NCBI GenBank assembly: GCA_003105225.1
Contig: PQAK01000219.1
Span: 1 to 28,913 of the forward strand
DNA: 28,913 nt
Source of the DNA: Deltaproteobacteria bacterium
Lineage (GTDB): Bacteria > Desulfobacterota > Deferrimicrobia > Deferrimicrobiales > Deferrimicrobiaceae
Direction of reading: 5' to 3'
This document shows positions 15,689-23,905 of the stretch, one piece after another. Numbering within the stretch: position 1 is the stretch's first letter; every line of letters begins with the position of its first letter. A program made the position numbers and the translations under genes. The notes below the pieces were generated by a model that did not search any database, was not told where the DNA came from, and saw only the letters and a list, made by a program, of their open reading frames with translations.

Positions 15689-16762
15689 ATGACCGATGGA
15701 CCGCATCGCTGGTTGATGAACGCCGTGGGCGAGCCCATGACCCGATCCGGATTCGACCCCTTTCCGCCGTCCGAAGGCGAGGTCGTGGTCGAGGTGGCCG
15801 GTTGCGGGGTGTGCCACACGGACCTCGGCTTCTATTACAACGGCGTTCGGGTCAACCACGAGCTGCCGCTGGCACTCGGCCACGAAATCAGCGGCAGGGT
15901 GGTGGCCGCCGGCGCGGGAGCGTCCGCGTGGCAGGGCAAGGCGGTGATCGTTCCGGCGGTGATCCCCTGCGGGGCGTGCGAGCTGTGCGCCTCCGGGCAC
16001 GGCACGATCTGCCGCAAACAGCAGATGCCGGGAAACGACATCCACGGGGGGTTCGCCACCCATATCCGGGTGCCTGCCCGCGGCCTGTGTCCCGTCGACG
16101 AGGGGCGGCTTGCGGCGGCCGGCCTTGCGCTTGCCGACGTGTCCGTCGTCGCGGACGCCGTGACCACCCCGTACCAGGCGGCGGTCCAGGCGGAGGTGCG
16201 GCCCGGGGATTTCGCCATCGTGGTGGGGGTCGGCGGGGTGGGCGGCTATGCGGTGCAGATCGCCCGCGCGTTCGGCGCCGCCGTGGCGGCCCTCGATGTG
16301 GACCAGGAACGGCTCGATGCCATGGCCGCGAACGGCGCGGCGCTCACCATGAACGTCCGTAACGTCAAGGGGCGCGAGCTGAAGAAGGCGGTCCAGGACT
16401 TCGCCATTCGCCGAGGCCTGTCCGCCACCGGGTGGAAGATCTTCGAGTGCTCCGGGACCGCCGCCGGCCAGGACACGGCCTTCGGGCTCCTCACCTACGG
16501 CGCGACGCTTTCGGTGGTAGGCTTTACCATGGACAAGGTGGAGCTGCGCCTGTCGAACCTGATGGCCTTCCATGCCCGCGCGCTGGGCAACTGGGGATGC
16601 CTGACCGAGCTCTATCCCCCGGCGCTCGACCTGGTTCTGGACCGCAAGATTCCCCTTGCCCCGTTCATCGAGCGCCACCCGCTGAGCGAGATCAACGGGG
16701 TCTTCGCCGCCGCGCATGACCGGAAACTGACCCGGCGGGCGATCCTGGTCCCCAATTCCTGA
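15689..16762 (+). CDS. had: 6-hydroxycyclohex-1-ene-1-carbonyl-CoA dehydrogenase
   Basis: 357 residues, a medium-chain zinc alcohol dehydrogenase that oxidises the 6-hydroxy intermediate of the lower benzoyl-CoA pathway with NAD. Catalytic zinc ligands are in CGVCHTDLGFYYNG (Cys39) and GHEISG (His65). The structural zinc site is CGACELCASGHGTIC (Cys94, 97, 100, 108). The NAD site is GVGGVGGYAVQ (180-190). The segments CHTDLGFYYNG and MPGNDIHGGFATHI match Had of Thauera and BamQ of Geobacter rather than ordinary alcohol dehydrogenases. GGGAG lies about 10 bases upstream. It is the first gene of the operon, 12 bases before dch, which makes its substrate. Confidence 0.9.
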   Translation: MTDGPHRWLMNAVGEPMTRSGFDPFPPSEGEVVVEVAGCGVCHTDLGFYYNGVRVNHELPLALGHEISGRVVAAGAGASAWQGKAVIVPAVIPCGACELCASGHGTICRKQQMPGNDIHGGFATHIRVPARGLCPVDEGRLAAAGLALADVSVVADAVTTPYQAAVQAEVRPGDFAIVVGVGGVGGYAVQIARAFGAAVAALDVDQERLDAMAANGAALTMNVRNVKGRELKKAVQDFAIRRGLSATGWKIFECSGTAAGQDTAFGLLTYGATLSVVGFTMDKVELRLSNLMAFHARALGNWGCLTELYPPALDLVLDRKIPLAPFIERHPLSEINGVFAAAHDRKLTRRAILVPNS

Positions 16763-16774
16763 AGAGGGAGCGGC

Positions 16775-17563
16775 ATGGAGGAGGTCCGGACGATGAGCGA
16801 TAGTCCCCTCAAGGCATGGCTGGAGAAGGACGGCGCCCTGCTGCGCCTGCGCCTGGCCCGTCCCAAGGCCAACATCGTGGACGCCGCCATGATCGCGGCC
16901 CTGCAGTCGGCCCTCGAGGAGCATTCGTCCGGCGCGCGTCTCCGGGGCGTGCTGCTGGACGCGGAAGGCCCGCACTTCAGCTTCGGCGCGAGCGTGGCGG
17001 AGCACCTGCCGGATTCCTGCGCCCGGATGCTGCGCGGGCTGCATGCCCTGGTCCGGCGGCTGCTGGAAATCCCGGTCCCCGTCCTGGTGGCGGTGCGCGG
17101 ACAGTGCCTGGGGGGCGGCCTCGAGCTCGCGGCCGCGGGGCACCGGATCTTCGCGGCCCCCGGAGCGATGCTGGGGCAGCCCGAGATCAAGCTCGCGGTG
17201 TTCGCGCCCGCGGCCTCCTGCCTGCTGCCGGAGCGCATCGGCCAGGCCCGGGCGGAGGACCTGCTGTTCTCGGGGCGCAGCGTCGGGGCGGAGGAAGCGC
17301 TCCGGATCGGCCTGGTGGACGCGCTGGCGGACGACCCTTCGCAGGCGGCCCTCGCCTGGTTCGAGGAGCACCTCGCGCCGTTGAGCGCCAGCTCCCTCCG
17401 GTTCGCCGTTCGCGCCGCCCGCGCGGGCGCCGTGGAACGCGTCGCCGCGAAGCTCGACGCGGTGGAGCGGCTGTACCTCGAGGAGCTCATGGCCACCCAC
17501 GACGCCGTGGAAGGGTTGAACGCCTTCCTCGCGAAACGCCCCGCGGGCTGGCGGGACCGCTGA
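16775..17563 (+). CDS. dch: Cyclohexa-1,5-diene-1-carbonyl-CoA hydratase
   Basis: 262 residues, enoyl-CoA hydratase/crotonase fold. It adds water to the cyclic dienoyl-CoA produced by benzoyl-CoA reductase. Diagnostic segments of this subfamily are ARPKANIVDAAMIAAL, EGPHFSFGASVAEHLPD (oxyanion hole region, 65-80), RGQCLGGGLELAAAG (109-122), LGQPEIKLAVFAPAASCLLP and the C-terminal LMATHDAVEGLNAF. The ATG at 16775 has GGGAG at 5 bases. The ATG at 16793 has a stronger GGAGGAGG at 8 bases and may be the true start, giving 256 residues. Specificity for the dienoyl-CoA is known for close homologues and inferred here. Confidence 0.9.
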   Translation: MEEVRTMSDSPLKAWLEKDGALLRLRLARPKANIVDAAMIAALQSALEEHSSGARLRGVLLDAEGPHFSFGASVAEHLPDSCARMLRGLHALVRRLLEIPVPVLVAVRGQCLGGGLELAAAGHRIFAAPGAMLGQPEIKLAVFAPAASCLLPERIGQARAEDLLFSGRSVGAEEALRIGLVDALADDPSQAALAWFEEHLAPLSASSLRFAVRAARAGAVERVAAKLDAVERLYLEELMATHDAVEGLNAFLAKRPAGWRDR

Positions 17564-17579
17564 AGGGGCGGGAGGGGAG

Positions 17580-18374
17580 ATGTCCAAACCCGTGTACGTC
17601 GGACTCGACATCGGGTCCTCCCGGACGAAGGTCGCGGTGGTGGATTCCGAGCGGCGCCTGCTCGGACACGCCGTCAAGAAGTCCGGGACCGATTTTTCCG
17701 TCACCGCCGGGGTCTGCCTGGACGCCTCCCTGGAGATGGCCGGCGCCACCCGGGGAGAGATCGTCAACGCCGTCTCCACCGGCTACGGCCGGTCGAACGT
17801 CGCGTTCGTCACCGGCCAGCACAAGACCGAAATCGGCTGCCTCGCCAAGGGGTGCTACAACCGCTTCCCGGAGGCGATCACCATCATCGACATCGGCGGC
17901 CAGGACAACAAGGTCATCAAGCTCGAGCCGGACGGGCGCCGCAACAGCTTCAAGATGAACCGGAAGTGCGCGGCCGGCACCGGGGCCTTCCTCGAGGAAA
18001 TGTCCTTCCGCCTCGACATCCCCCTGGAAGAGATGAACGGCCTGGCCCGCCAGTCCCGGGAGATGGTCAAGCTCGGCAGCTATTGCACGGTCTTTTCGGC
18101 GACGGAAGTCCTGGAGCACATCCGCCACGGGAAAAAGGTCGCCGATATCGTCAAGGGGATCTTCTACTCGGTCATCAAGAGAGTCCTGGAAATGGACTCC
18201 CCCACGGAACGCGTCGTGATGACGGGCGGCGTCGTCGCGCACAACCCCTATATCGTCGAAATGGCGGAGGAGATGATCGGCCGATCGGTCCTGCTGCCCG
18301 AATTGCCGCAGCTGGCCGGCGCCATCGGAGCGGCCCTGTATGCGCTGGAGGAAAAAGGAGAAGCCAATGGCTGA
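17580..18374 (+). CDS. BcrA/BcrD/HgdC-type ATPase, activator of a benzoyl-CoA reductase/2-hydroxyacyl-CoA dehydratase
   Basis: 264 residues of the ASKHA ATPase fold. The phosphate loops are LDIGSSRTK (9-17) and DIGGQDNK (104-111), and the adenosine loop is MTGGV (214-218). Cys130 in KCAAGTGAF and Cys169 in SYCTVFSATE are the two ligands each subunit normally gives to a [4Fe-4S] cluster shared across a dimer. ATP hydrolysis drives a low-potential electron from ferredoxin to the partner subunit. The length is that of HgdC (about 260), shorter than BcrA (about 440). There is only one such gene here, so a homodimer is implied, unlike heterodimeric BcrAD. GGAGGGG precedes the ATG. It overlaps the partner gene by 8 bases. 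Confidence 0.88.
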   Translation: MSKPVYVGLDIGSSRTKVAVVDSERRLLGHAVKKSGTDFSVTAGVCLDASLEMAGATRGEIVNAVSTGYGRSNVAFVTGQHKTEIGCLAKGCYNRFPEAITIIDIGGQDNKVIKLEPDGRRNSFKMNRKCAAGTGAFLEEMSFRLDIPLEEMNGLARQSREMVKLGSYCTVFSATEVLEHIRHGKKVADIVKGIFYSVIKRVLEMDSPTERVVMTGGVVAHNPYIVEMAEEMIGRSVLLPELPQLAGAIGAALYALEEKGEANG

Positions 18375-19614
18375 AGAGAAGTTGACGATGCGGAAGAAGA
18401 TCCAGGCAGCCGACCGGATGAACCGGATCATGGCGGACTATTTCTACGGACTGGACGAGGCCGCCACGACCGGAAAGCGGAAGGTCGCCTGGTGCACCAG
18501 CGTCGGCCCCGCGGAGCTGCTGCGGGCCCTGGGATACGACGTCTACTTCCCGGAGAACCACGCCGCGATGCTCGGCGCGACGCGCATGTCCACGGACCTG
18601 ATCCCGGCGGCGAACGCCATCGGCTATTCCCCGGACATCTGTTCGTACCTGACGGCCGACATCGGCGCCTGCCTGAAGGGGATCACCCCGCTGTCCAAGG
18701 CCTACAAGGGGATCGAGTCCGTCCCCAAGCCCGATGTGCTGGTCTTCAACACCAACCAGTGCCGCGACGTCCAGGACTGGTTCGCATGGTACTCCAGGAG
18801 GTTCGGCGTCCCCTCCATCGGGGTCACCTCTCCCAAGAACGTCAACGACGTGACCGAGGCCCATGTCGACGACGTGTCCCGCCAGATCCAGGCCCTCGTC
18901 CCGACCCTCGAGGAGATCGCGGGGACAAAGCTGGACATGGACCGGCTCCGGGAAACGGTATCCCTGTCCCGCGAATGCACCGAGCTGTGGAAGCAGGTCC
19001 TGGAAACGGCGACCGCGGCGCCCTCCCCGCTGACCTTCTTCGACGGGACCATCCACATGGGACCGGCGGTCGTCCTGCGCGGGACCCGGGTGGCGATCGA
19101 CTACTACAAGGAACTCCTGGCCGAGCTTACGCAGCGGATCCGGGACGGCGTGGGGGCCGTCGACGACGAATCGTCGCGCCTGTACTGGGAAGGCATGCCG
19201 GTGTGGGGCCGCCTGCGGCAGCATTCGGAGCTGTTCTCCCATCTGAAGGCGAGCGTCCTGGCCTCCACCTACTGCAGCAGCTGGATCTTCCCGGCGTTCG
19301 ACGCGCAGGACCCCTTCCGGAGCATGGCGAAGGCCTACCTCGAGCTCTTCATCGTCCGGGCCGACCGGTACAAGGAAACCTACCTCAAGGGGATGCTCGA
19401 GAAGTTCCGGATCGACGGGATCATCTACCACGACGCCAAGACCTGCCCCTACAATTCGAACAGCCGCTACGGCCTGCCCCAGCGGGTCGAGGCCGAGACC
19501 GGCATCCCCAGCCTGGTCCTGTCCGGGGACCTGAACGACCTCCGCTGCGTGTCCGACGAGCAGACCAAGACCAACGTGGAAGCGTTCCTCGAACAGATCG
19601 CGGAGGGGAGATAG
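18367..19614 (+). CDS. BcrB/BcrC/HgdB-type iron-sulfur subunit (2-hydroxyacyl-CoA dehydratase D family)
   Basis: 415 residues. Family marks are AWCTSVGPAELLRALGYDVYFPENH, SPDICSYLTADIGACLKG, RLYWEGMPVWGRL and DAKTCPYNSNSRYGLPQ. There are eight cysteines: 43, 92, 102, 132, 204, 303, 360 and 394; Cys43, Cys92 and Cys360 are at conserved family positions, likely cluster ligands. It should receive electrons from the overlapping ATPase and reduce an aromatic or enoyl-CoA thioester, or eliminate water from a hydroxyacyl-CoA. The flanking dch and had genes favour a dearomatising reductase. Classical enzymes of this class use two different D-type subunits; only one is present. AAGGAG precedes the ATG. 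It could be an incomplete set with partners elsewhere. Confidence 0.82.
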   Translation: MAEEKLTMRKKIQAADRMNRIMADYFYGLDEAATTGKRKVAWCTSVGPAELLRALGYDVYFPENHAAMLGATRMSTDLIPAANAIGYSPDICSYLTADIGACLKGITPLSKAYKGIESVPKPDVLVFNTNQCRDVQDWFAWYSRRFGVPSIGVTSPKNVNDVTEAHVDDVSRQIQALVPTLEEIAGTKLDMDRLRETVSLSRECTELWKQVLETATAAPSPLTFFDGTIHMGPAVVLRGTRVAIDYYKELLAELTQRIRDGVGAVDDESSRLYWEGMPVWGRLRQHSELFSHLKASVLASTYCSSWIFPAFDAQDPFRSMAKAYLELFIVRADRYKETYLKGMLEKFRIDGIIYHDAKTCPYNSNSRYGLPQRVEAETGIPSLVLSGDLNDLRCVSDEQTKTNVEAFLEQIAEGR

Positions 19615-19615
19615 G

Positions 19616-21703
19616 ATGCTGGACGCCCTGTTCAAGCCCCGGGCCGTGGCGATCGTCGGCGCCTCCACCAAGGAGCTGTCGATCGGCAACGTCATCATCA
19701 AGAACCTCCAGACGTACGGGTACCGGGGACGGATCTACCCGATCAACCCGACCGCCCCCGACGTGCGCGGTTTGAAGGCCTACAAGACGCTCGACGAGAT
19801 CCCCGGTGAGGTCGACGTCGCCCACATCATCATCCCCGCCAAGCTCGTCCCCCAGGCCATCGAGGACTGCGGCAGGAAGGGGGTCAAGGCGGTCGTCATC
19901 AACTCCGCCGGCTTCAGCGAGATGGGCGAGGAGGGCGCGAGGCTCCAGGAGGCGTTCCTCGCCAACGCCCGGAAGCACGGCGTGCGGGTGTTCGGCCCGA
20001 ACTGCCAGGGGATCATCAACACCGATCCCGCGCTGAAGGCGTACTGCAACTTCACCTTCACCTACCCGGAGCCCGGCTCCGTCTCCGTGGTGGCCTTGAG
20101 CGGCGGGGTCGGCGCCCTGATCATGCAGGGGCTGTTCGACCTGGGGGTCGGCATGCGGATGTACGCCTCCAACGGCAACGCCTGCGACGTCTCCATCCCC
20201 GAGATCCTCCGGTACTGGGGGGACGACCCGGGGTGCAAGGCGATCGTCCTCTACACGGAGGGGTTCTCCGACCCGAAGGAGTTCCTGGAGACCGCCCGGG
20301 AGGTCACGGCCCGGAAGCCGATCCTGGCCATGAAGGCCGGGCGCACGGAGCAGGGGGCCAAGGCGGCCTCCTCCCACACCGGGTCGCTCGCCGGGGTGGA
20401 CATCGCCACCGAGCTGATCTTCGAGAAGACCGGCATCCTCTCCTTCCAGGACGAGGAGGAGATGGTGCGGGCGGCGATGGCGTTCGCCACCCAGCCGATC
20501 CCCGCGGGGAACCGGGTCGGGATCATCACGAACACCGGCGGCCCCGCCGTCATCGCCACCGACGTCCTCGTGGCCGCCGGCCTCGAGGTGCCGGCGCTCT
20601 CCGAAACATCGATCGCCAGGCTCAAGGCGACGCAGCTCCCCCAGGCCGCCCTCGGGAACCCCGTCGACGTGGTGGCCACCGCCGGCGGCGACCAGTTCCG
20701 CGCCGCGGTGGACGCGCTCCAGGAAGAGGAGGGGGTCGACAGCATCTTCATCAACTTCGTCACCGCCCCCTTCACCGACACCCACGAGGTGGCCCGGCAG
20801 ATCGTCGCGGCGAGCCGGAATGGGAACAAGCCGGTCGTCTGCAATTTCATGACCGACCTCACCCAGGAGCGGTACCGGGTCACCATGGGGATCCTCAAGG
20901 AGGGCGGGATCCCCTTCTACGCCACGCCCACGGCCGCGGCCCGGGCGCTGGCCGCCCTCGCGCGGTACGGGAGGCTACGGAAGCGCGACATCGGCCGGCC
21001 CGAGACCTTCCCCGGCACGGATGCCGCCAAGGCGAGGTCGATCGTCGATCGGGCGCGCAAGGCCGGCCGCTCCGTCCTGTCCGCCGCCGAGGTCTACCCG
21101 ATCCTGGAGGCGTACGGGATCCCCGTTGCCGGCTGGAAGGTGGTACAATCCGCTGCCGAGGCCGTTGCTGCAGCCGGGTCGATCGGCTATCCGGTCGTGG
21201 TCAAGGTCGATTCCGAAGCGATCGACCACAAGAGCGACAGGGGAGGGGTCGCCGTCAACCTCAAGGACGCCGCCGCGGTCCGCTCCGCGGTCGAGGAGAT
21301 GCAGGCCCGCCTCGGCGCGTTCGGGAGCCTGCGCTTCTTCGTCCAGAAGTTTCTCCCGGGAGGCCGCGAACTGATCCTCGGCGCACGCGCCGAGAGGGAA
21401 CTGGGCCACCTGGTGATGTTCGGGCTGGGCGGCATCTACGTCGAGGTGCTGAAGGACGTGGTCTTCAAGATCGCCCCGGTCACCGGCGTGGAGGCCCGGG
21501 AGATGCTCGCCTCCATCAAGACCAGGGCGTTGCTCGACGGCGTCCGGGGCGGGAAGGGCGTGGACAAGGAAGGGATCGCCAGCCTGATCCAGCGCCTCTC
21601 CCGGCTGCTCACCGACCTGCCGATGATCCGGGAGATGGACGTTAACCCGGTCCTGGCCTTCGAGCATGCCGTCATCGCCGTCGACGGAAGGATCCGGATC
21701 TGA
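19616..21703 (+). CDS. ADP-forming acyl-CoA synthetase (fused alpha-beta, NDP-forming)
   Basis: 695 residues. It interconverts acyl-CoA + ADP + phosphate with free acid + ATP + CoA. The alpha part begins with a CoA-binding domain (FKPRAVAIVGASTKELSIGN, RIYPINPTAP) and two succinyl-CoA ligase-like domains. The phosphohistidine is His254 in SSHTGSLAG. The beta part is a C-terminal ATP-grasp domain from about 480 (AAEVYPILEAYGIPVAGW, YPVVVKVDSEAIDHKSDRGG, MFGLGGIYVEVLKDVVFKIAP, EMDVNPVL). The start lies one base after the previous stop, with GGAGGGGAG upstream. In the operon it could either recover ATP from an acyl-CoA product or activate the incoming acid. The substrate is not readable. Confidence 0.88.
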   Translation: MLDALFKPRAVAIVGASTKELSIGNVIIKNLQTYGYRGRIYPINPTAPDVRGLKAYKTLDEIPGEVDVAHIIIPAKLVPQAIEDCGRKGVKAVVINSAGFSEMGEEGARLQEAFLANARKHGVRVFGPNCQGIINTDPALKAYCNFTFTYPEPGSVSVVALSGGVGALIMQGLFDLGVGMRMYASNGNACDVSIPEILRYWGDDPGCKAIVLYTEGFSDPKEFLETAREVTARKPILAMKAGRTEQGAKAASSHTGSLAGVDIATELIFEKTGILSFQDEEEMVRAAMAFATQPIPAGNRVGIITNTGGPAVIATDVLVAAGLEVPALSETSIARLKATQLPQAALGNPVDVVATAGGDQFRAAVDALQEEEGVDSIFINFVTAPFTDTHEVARQIVAASRNGNKPVVCNFMTDLTQERYRVTMGILKEGGIPFYATPTAAARALAALARYGRLRKRDIGRPETFPGTDAAKARSIVDRARKAGRSVLSAAEVYPILEAYGIPVAGWKVVQSAAEAVAAAGSIGYPVVVKVDSEAIDHKSDRGGVAVNLKDAAAVRSAVEEMQARLGAFGSLRFFVQKFLPGGRELILGARAERELGHLVMFGLGGIYVEVLKDVVFKIAPVTGVEAREMLASIKTRALLDGVRGGKGVDKEGIASLIQRLSRLLTDLPMIREMDVNPVLAFEHAVIAVDGRIRI

Positions 21704-21754
21704 CGCGCCGTCGATCCGGCCCATGAACCGATACGAACTCAAGGAGAGCTGCCG

Positions 21755-22945
21755 ATGCTGACCAAAGCGTACATCCCGTATCGAGGGTATTACAGCACCC
21801 CCTTCGTCCGCTGGCAGGGATCGCTGGCGAACGAGCACTCGATCGTCCTGGGGGCGAACACCTCCCGCCGCTTCTTCGCCGCCAGGGGCTGGGACCCCAT
21901 GAAAGTGGAGTACGTGCTGGTCGGCAGCACCATCTACCAGAAGCAGTGGTTCTACAGCGGCCCCTGGGCCGCGGCGCTGATGGGGGCCACGGGGGCGCCC
22001 GGCATCCTCGTCAGCCAGGCGTGCTCCACCTCCACCATCGCCGTCTACCAGGCCGGGATGGGGGTCGAAACCGGCCTGTTCGGCAACAGCTGGTGCCTGC
22101 TGGCCGACCGCTGCTCCAACGGCCCCCACGCCGTCTGGCCCAACCCCAACGGCCCCGGCGGCCAGGTGATCTCCGAGGACTGGGTCATGGACAACTTCGG
22201 CAAGGACCCCTGGGCGGGCGGCGCCATGATCCAGACCGCGGAAAACGTCAGCAGGGAGCACGGCGTGACCCGCGAAGCCTGCGATGCCATCACGTTGCGC
22301 CGGCAGGAGCAGTACCATGACGCGCTGGCCAACGGCCGGGAGTTCCAGAAGCGCTACATGTTCCCGGCCGAAGTCCAGGTCTCCAGGAAGAAGACCCTGG
22401 CCGTCGAGGCCGACGAGGGGGTGTCGGCCAGCACCGGCGAGGGGCTGGCTGCCCTGAAACCCGTCATCCCGGACGGCGTGCATACCTTCGGGACCCAGAC
22501 CCACCCGGCCGACGGCAACTGCGGCATCTGCGTGGCCACCCGGGAGAAGGCCCGGGAGCAAAGCGCCGACCCCAACGTCGAAGTCCGGATCGTCTCCTTC
22601 GGCTTCGCCCGGACCAAGAAGGGGTTCATGGCGGCCGCGGTCGCCCCCTCCGCCCGGATGGCGCTCGACAACGCCGGCATCAGGACCACGGACCTGGGCG
22701 TCATCAAGACGCACAATCCCTTCGCGGCCAACGACCTGGTCATGGCCAAGGCCCTCGGCCTGGACGCGAACGGGATGAACAACTACGGCTCCTCCCTCAT
22801 CTTCGGCCATCCCCAGGCGCCCACCGGGGCCCGGCTCATCATCGAGGGGATCGAGGAACTGGCCATGAAGGGGGGAGGCTACCTGCTCTTCTCCGGGTGC
22901 GCCGCCGGCGACACCGCGGCCTCCATCGTTCTCAAGGTCGGGTAA
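21755..22945 (+). CDS. Divergent thiolase-family protein (acyl-CoA acetyltransferase-like)
   Basis: 396 residues with the thiolase layout. The nucleophilic cysteine is Cys90 (VSQACSTST), the histidine box is GHPQAPTGAR (His352), and the second cysteine is Cys382 in GCAAGDTAA instead of CxGGGxG. The NEAF motif is replaced by HNPF (His320), closer to the HDCF of SCP2-type thiolases. An unusual Trp/Pro/Gly-rich insertion lies at about 113-156 (RCSNGPHAVWPNPNGPG). AAGGAGAG precedes the ATG. Next to a 3-hydroxyacyl-CoA dehydrogenase it fits beta-ketoacyl-CoA cleavage. The altered active site suggests an unusual substrate, possibly a cyclic or branched ketoacyl-CoA. Non-thiolytic condensation is an alternative. 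Confidence 0.8.
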   Translation: MLTKAYIPYRGYYSTPFVRWQGSLANEHSIVLGANTSRRFFAARGWDPMKVEYVLVGSTIYQKQWFYSGPWAAALMGATGAPGILVSQACSTSTIAVYQAGMGVETGLFGNSWCLLADRCSNGPHAVWPNPNGPGGQVISEDWVMDNFGKDPWAGGAMIQTAENVSREHGVTREACDAITLRRQEQYHDALANGREFQKRYMFPAEVQVSRKKTLAVEADEGVSASTGEGLAALKPVIPDGVHTFGTQTHPADGNCGICVATREKAREQSADPNVEVRIVSFGFARTKKGFMAAAVAPSARMALDNAGIRTTDLGVIKTHNPFAANDLVMAKALGLDANGMNNYGSSLIFGHPQAPTGARLIIEGIEELAMKGGGYLLFSGCAAGDTAASIVLKVG

Positions 22946-22983
22946 GGGCAGGGACACCCTCTAACAGGAAAGGAGAGCGCACG

Positions 22984-23850
22984 ATGAAGTTCGAGGAGAT
23001 CCGGTCGGTGGGAGTAGCGGGCGCCGGCGCCATGGGCGCCGGGATCGCACAGGTCGCAGCCCAGTCGGGCTACGATGTGAAGGTGGTGGACGTCAGCGAC
23101 GCGGCATGGGCCCGGGCCCACAAGACCATTTCCAAGAGCCTGGAGCGGTTGGCCGCCAAGGAGAAGATCACCGGGGAGCAGGTGAAGGAAGCCTTGGGCC
23201 GCCTCAGCTTCTCCACCGACATCGGCACCCTGAAAGGCGTCCCCTTCCTCTTCGAGGCCGTCTTCGAGAACATCGACGTCAAGAAGGAGCTCTACGGGAA
23301 GCTCGACGCCGTTTGCGGCGACGACGTGGTGTACGCCAGCAACACCTCCTCCCTGTCGATCACGGAAATGGCCTCCCTGGTCAAGCGCCCCGCGAAGTTC
23401 GTCGGCATGCACTTCTTCAACCCGGTGCCGATGATGCGCCTGGTCGAGGTCATTCCCGCGCTGCAGACGGAGAAGGGCACCGCCGACCTGGCCCTTGCGA
23501 TGGCGCAGAAGCTCGGCAAGACCGCCATCACCTGCAAGGACACACCCGGGTTCGTCGTGAACCGGCTGCTGGTCCCCTACCTGCTCGACGCCGCCCGCAT
23601 CCTCGAGGAGGGCGTGGCGTCGGCCGAGGACATCGACACGGCCATGAAGCTCGGCTGCGGGATGCCGATGGGCCCCTTCGAGCTCATGGATTTCACGGGG
23701 GTCGAAATCGCCTACTACGTCGGCGAGATTTTCCACGGATATACGAAGGAGGCCCGGTTCTCTCCTCCCGGGCTGATGCGGAACATGGTGAAAGCGGGGT
23801 ACCTCGGGCGCAAGGCCGGGAAAGGGTTTTACGACCATACCGGGAAATAG
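22984..23850 (+). CDS. 3-hydroxyacyl-CoA dehydrogenase (3-hydroxybutyryl-CoA dehydrogenase type)
   Basis: 288 residues, the single-domain-pair HBDH length. The NAD-binding Rossmann motif is GVAGAGAMGAGIAQVAA (GxGxxG at 13-18). SNTSSLSITEMA (119-130), the catalytic histidine in GMHFFNPVPMMRLVEVI (His143) and its partner glutamate (Glu155) are present. The C-terminal domain has TPGFVVNRLLVPYLLDAARILEEG and GPFELMDFTGVEI. The ATG at 22984 follows AAAGGAGAG; an upstream in-frame extension overlaps the thiolase and is discarded. It oxidises 3-hydroxyacyl-CoA to 3-ketoacyl-CoA for the thiolase encoded 38 bases upstream. Confidence 0.93.
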   Translation: MKFEEIRSVGVAGAGAMGAGIAQVAAQSGYDVKVVDVSDAAWARAHKTISKSLERLAAKEKITGEQVKEALGRLSFSTDIGTLKGVPFLFEAVFENIDVKKELYGKLDAVCGDDVVYASNTSSLSITEMASLVKRPAKFVGMHFFNPVPMMRLVEVIPALQTEKGTADLALAMAQKLGKTAITCKDTPGFVVNRLLVPYLLDAARILEEGVASAEDIDTAMKLGCGMPMGPFELMDFTGVEIAYYVGEIFHGYTKEARFSPPGLMRNMVKAGYLGRKAGKGFYDHTGK

Positions 23851-23905
23851 GCCGTTCCTTGAAAAGGACCGGCCGACATTCGAGCGAAGGGGGAAAAGGC
23901 GAGCC

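Noticed and set aside
18367..19614. Assigning the D subunit firmly as BcrB or BcrC
   Set aside because: The family motifs are shared with HgdB, FldB/C and related reductases; without a tree only the family level is supportable.
20975..22957. 660-residue minus-strand open frame, and similar long antisense frames under the operon (for example 25167-27611)
   Set aside because: Low-complexity Gly/Arg/Asp/Pro composition, no start site or motifs, and the opposite strand encodes clearly conserved enzymes.
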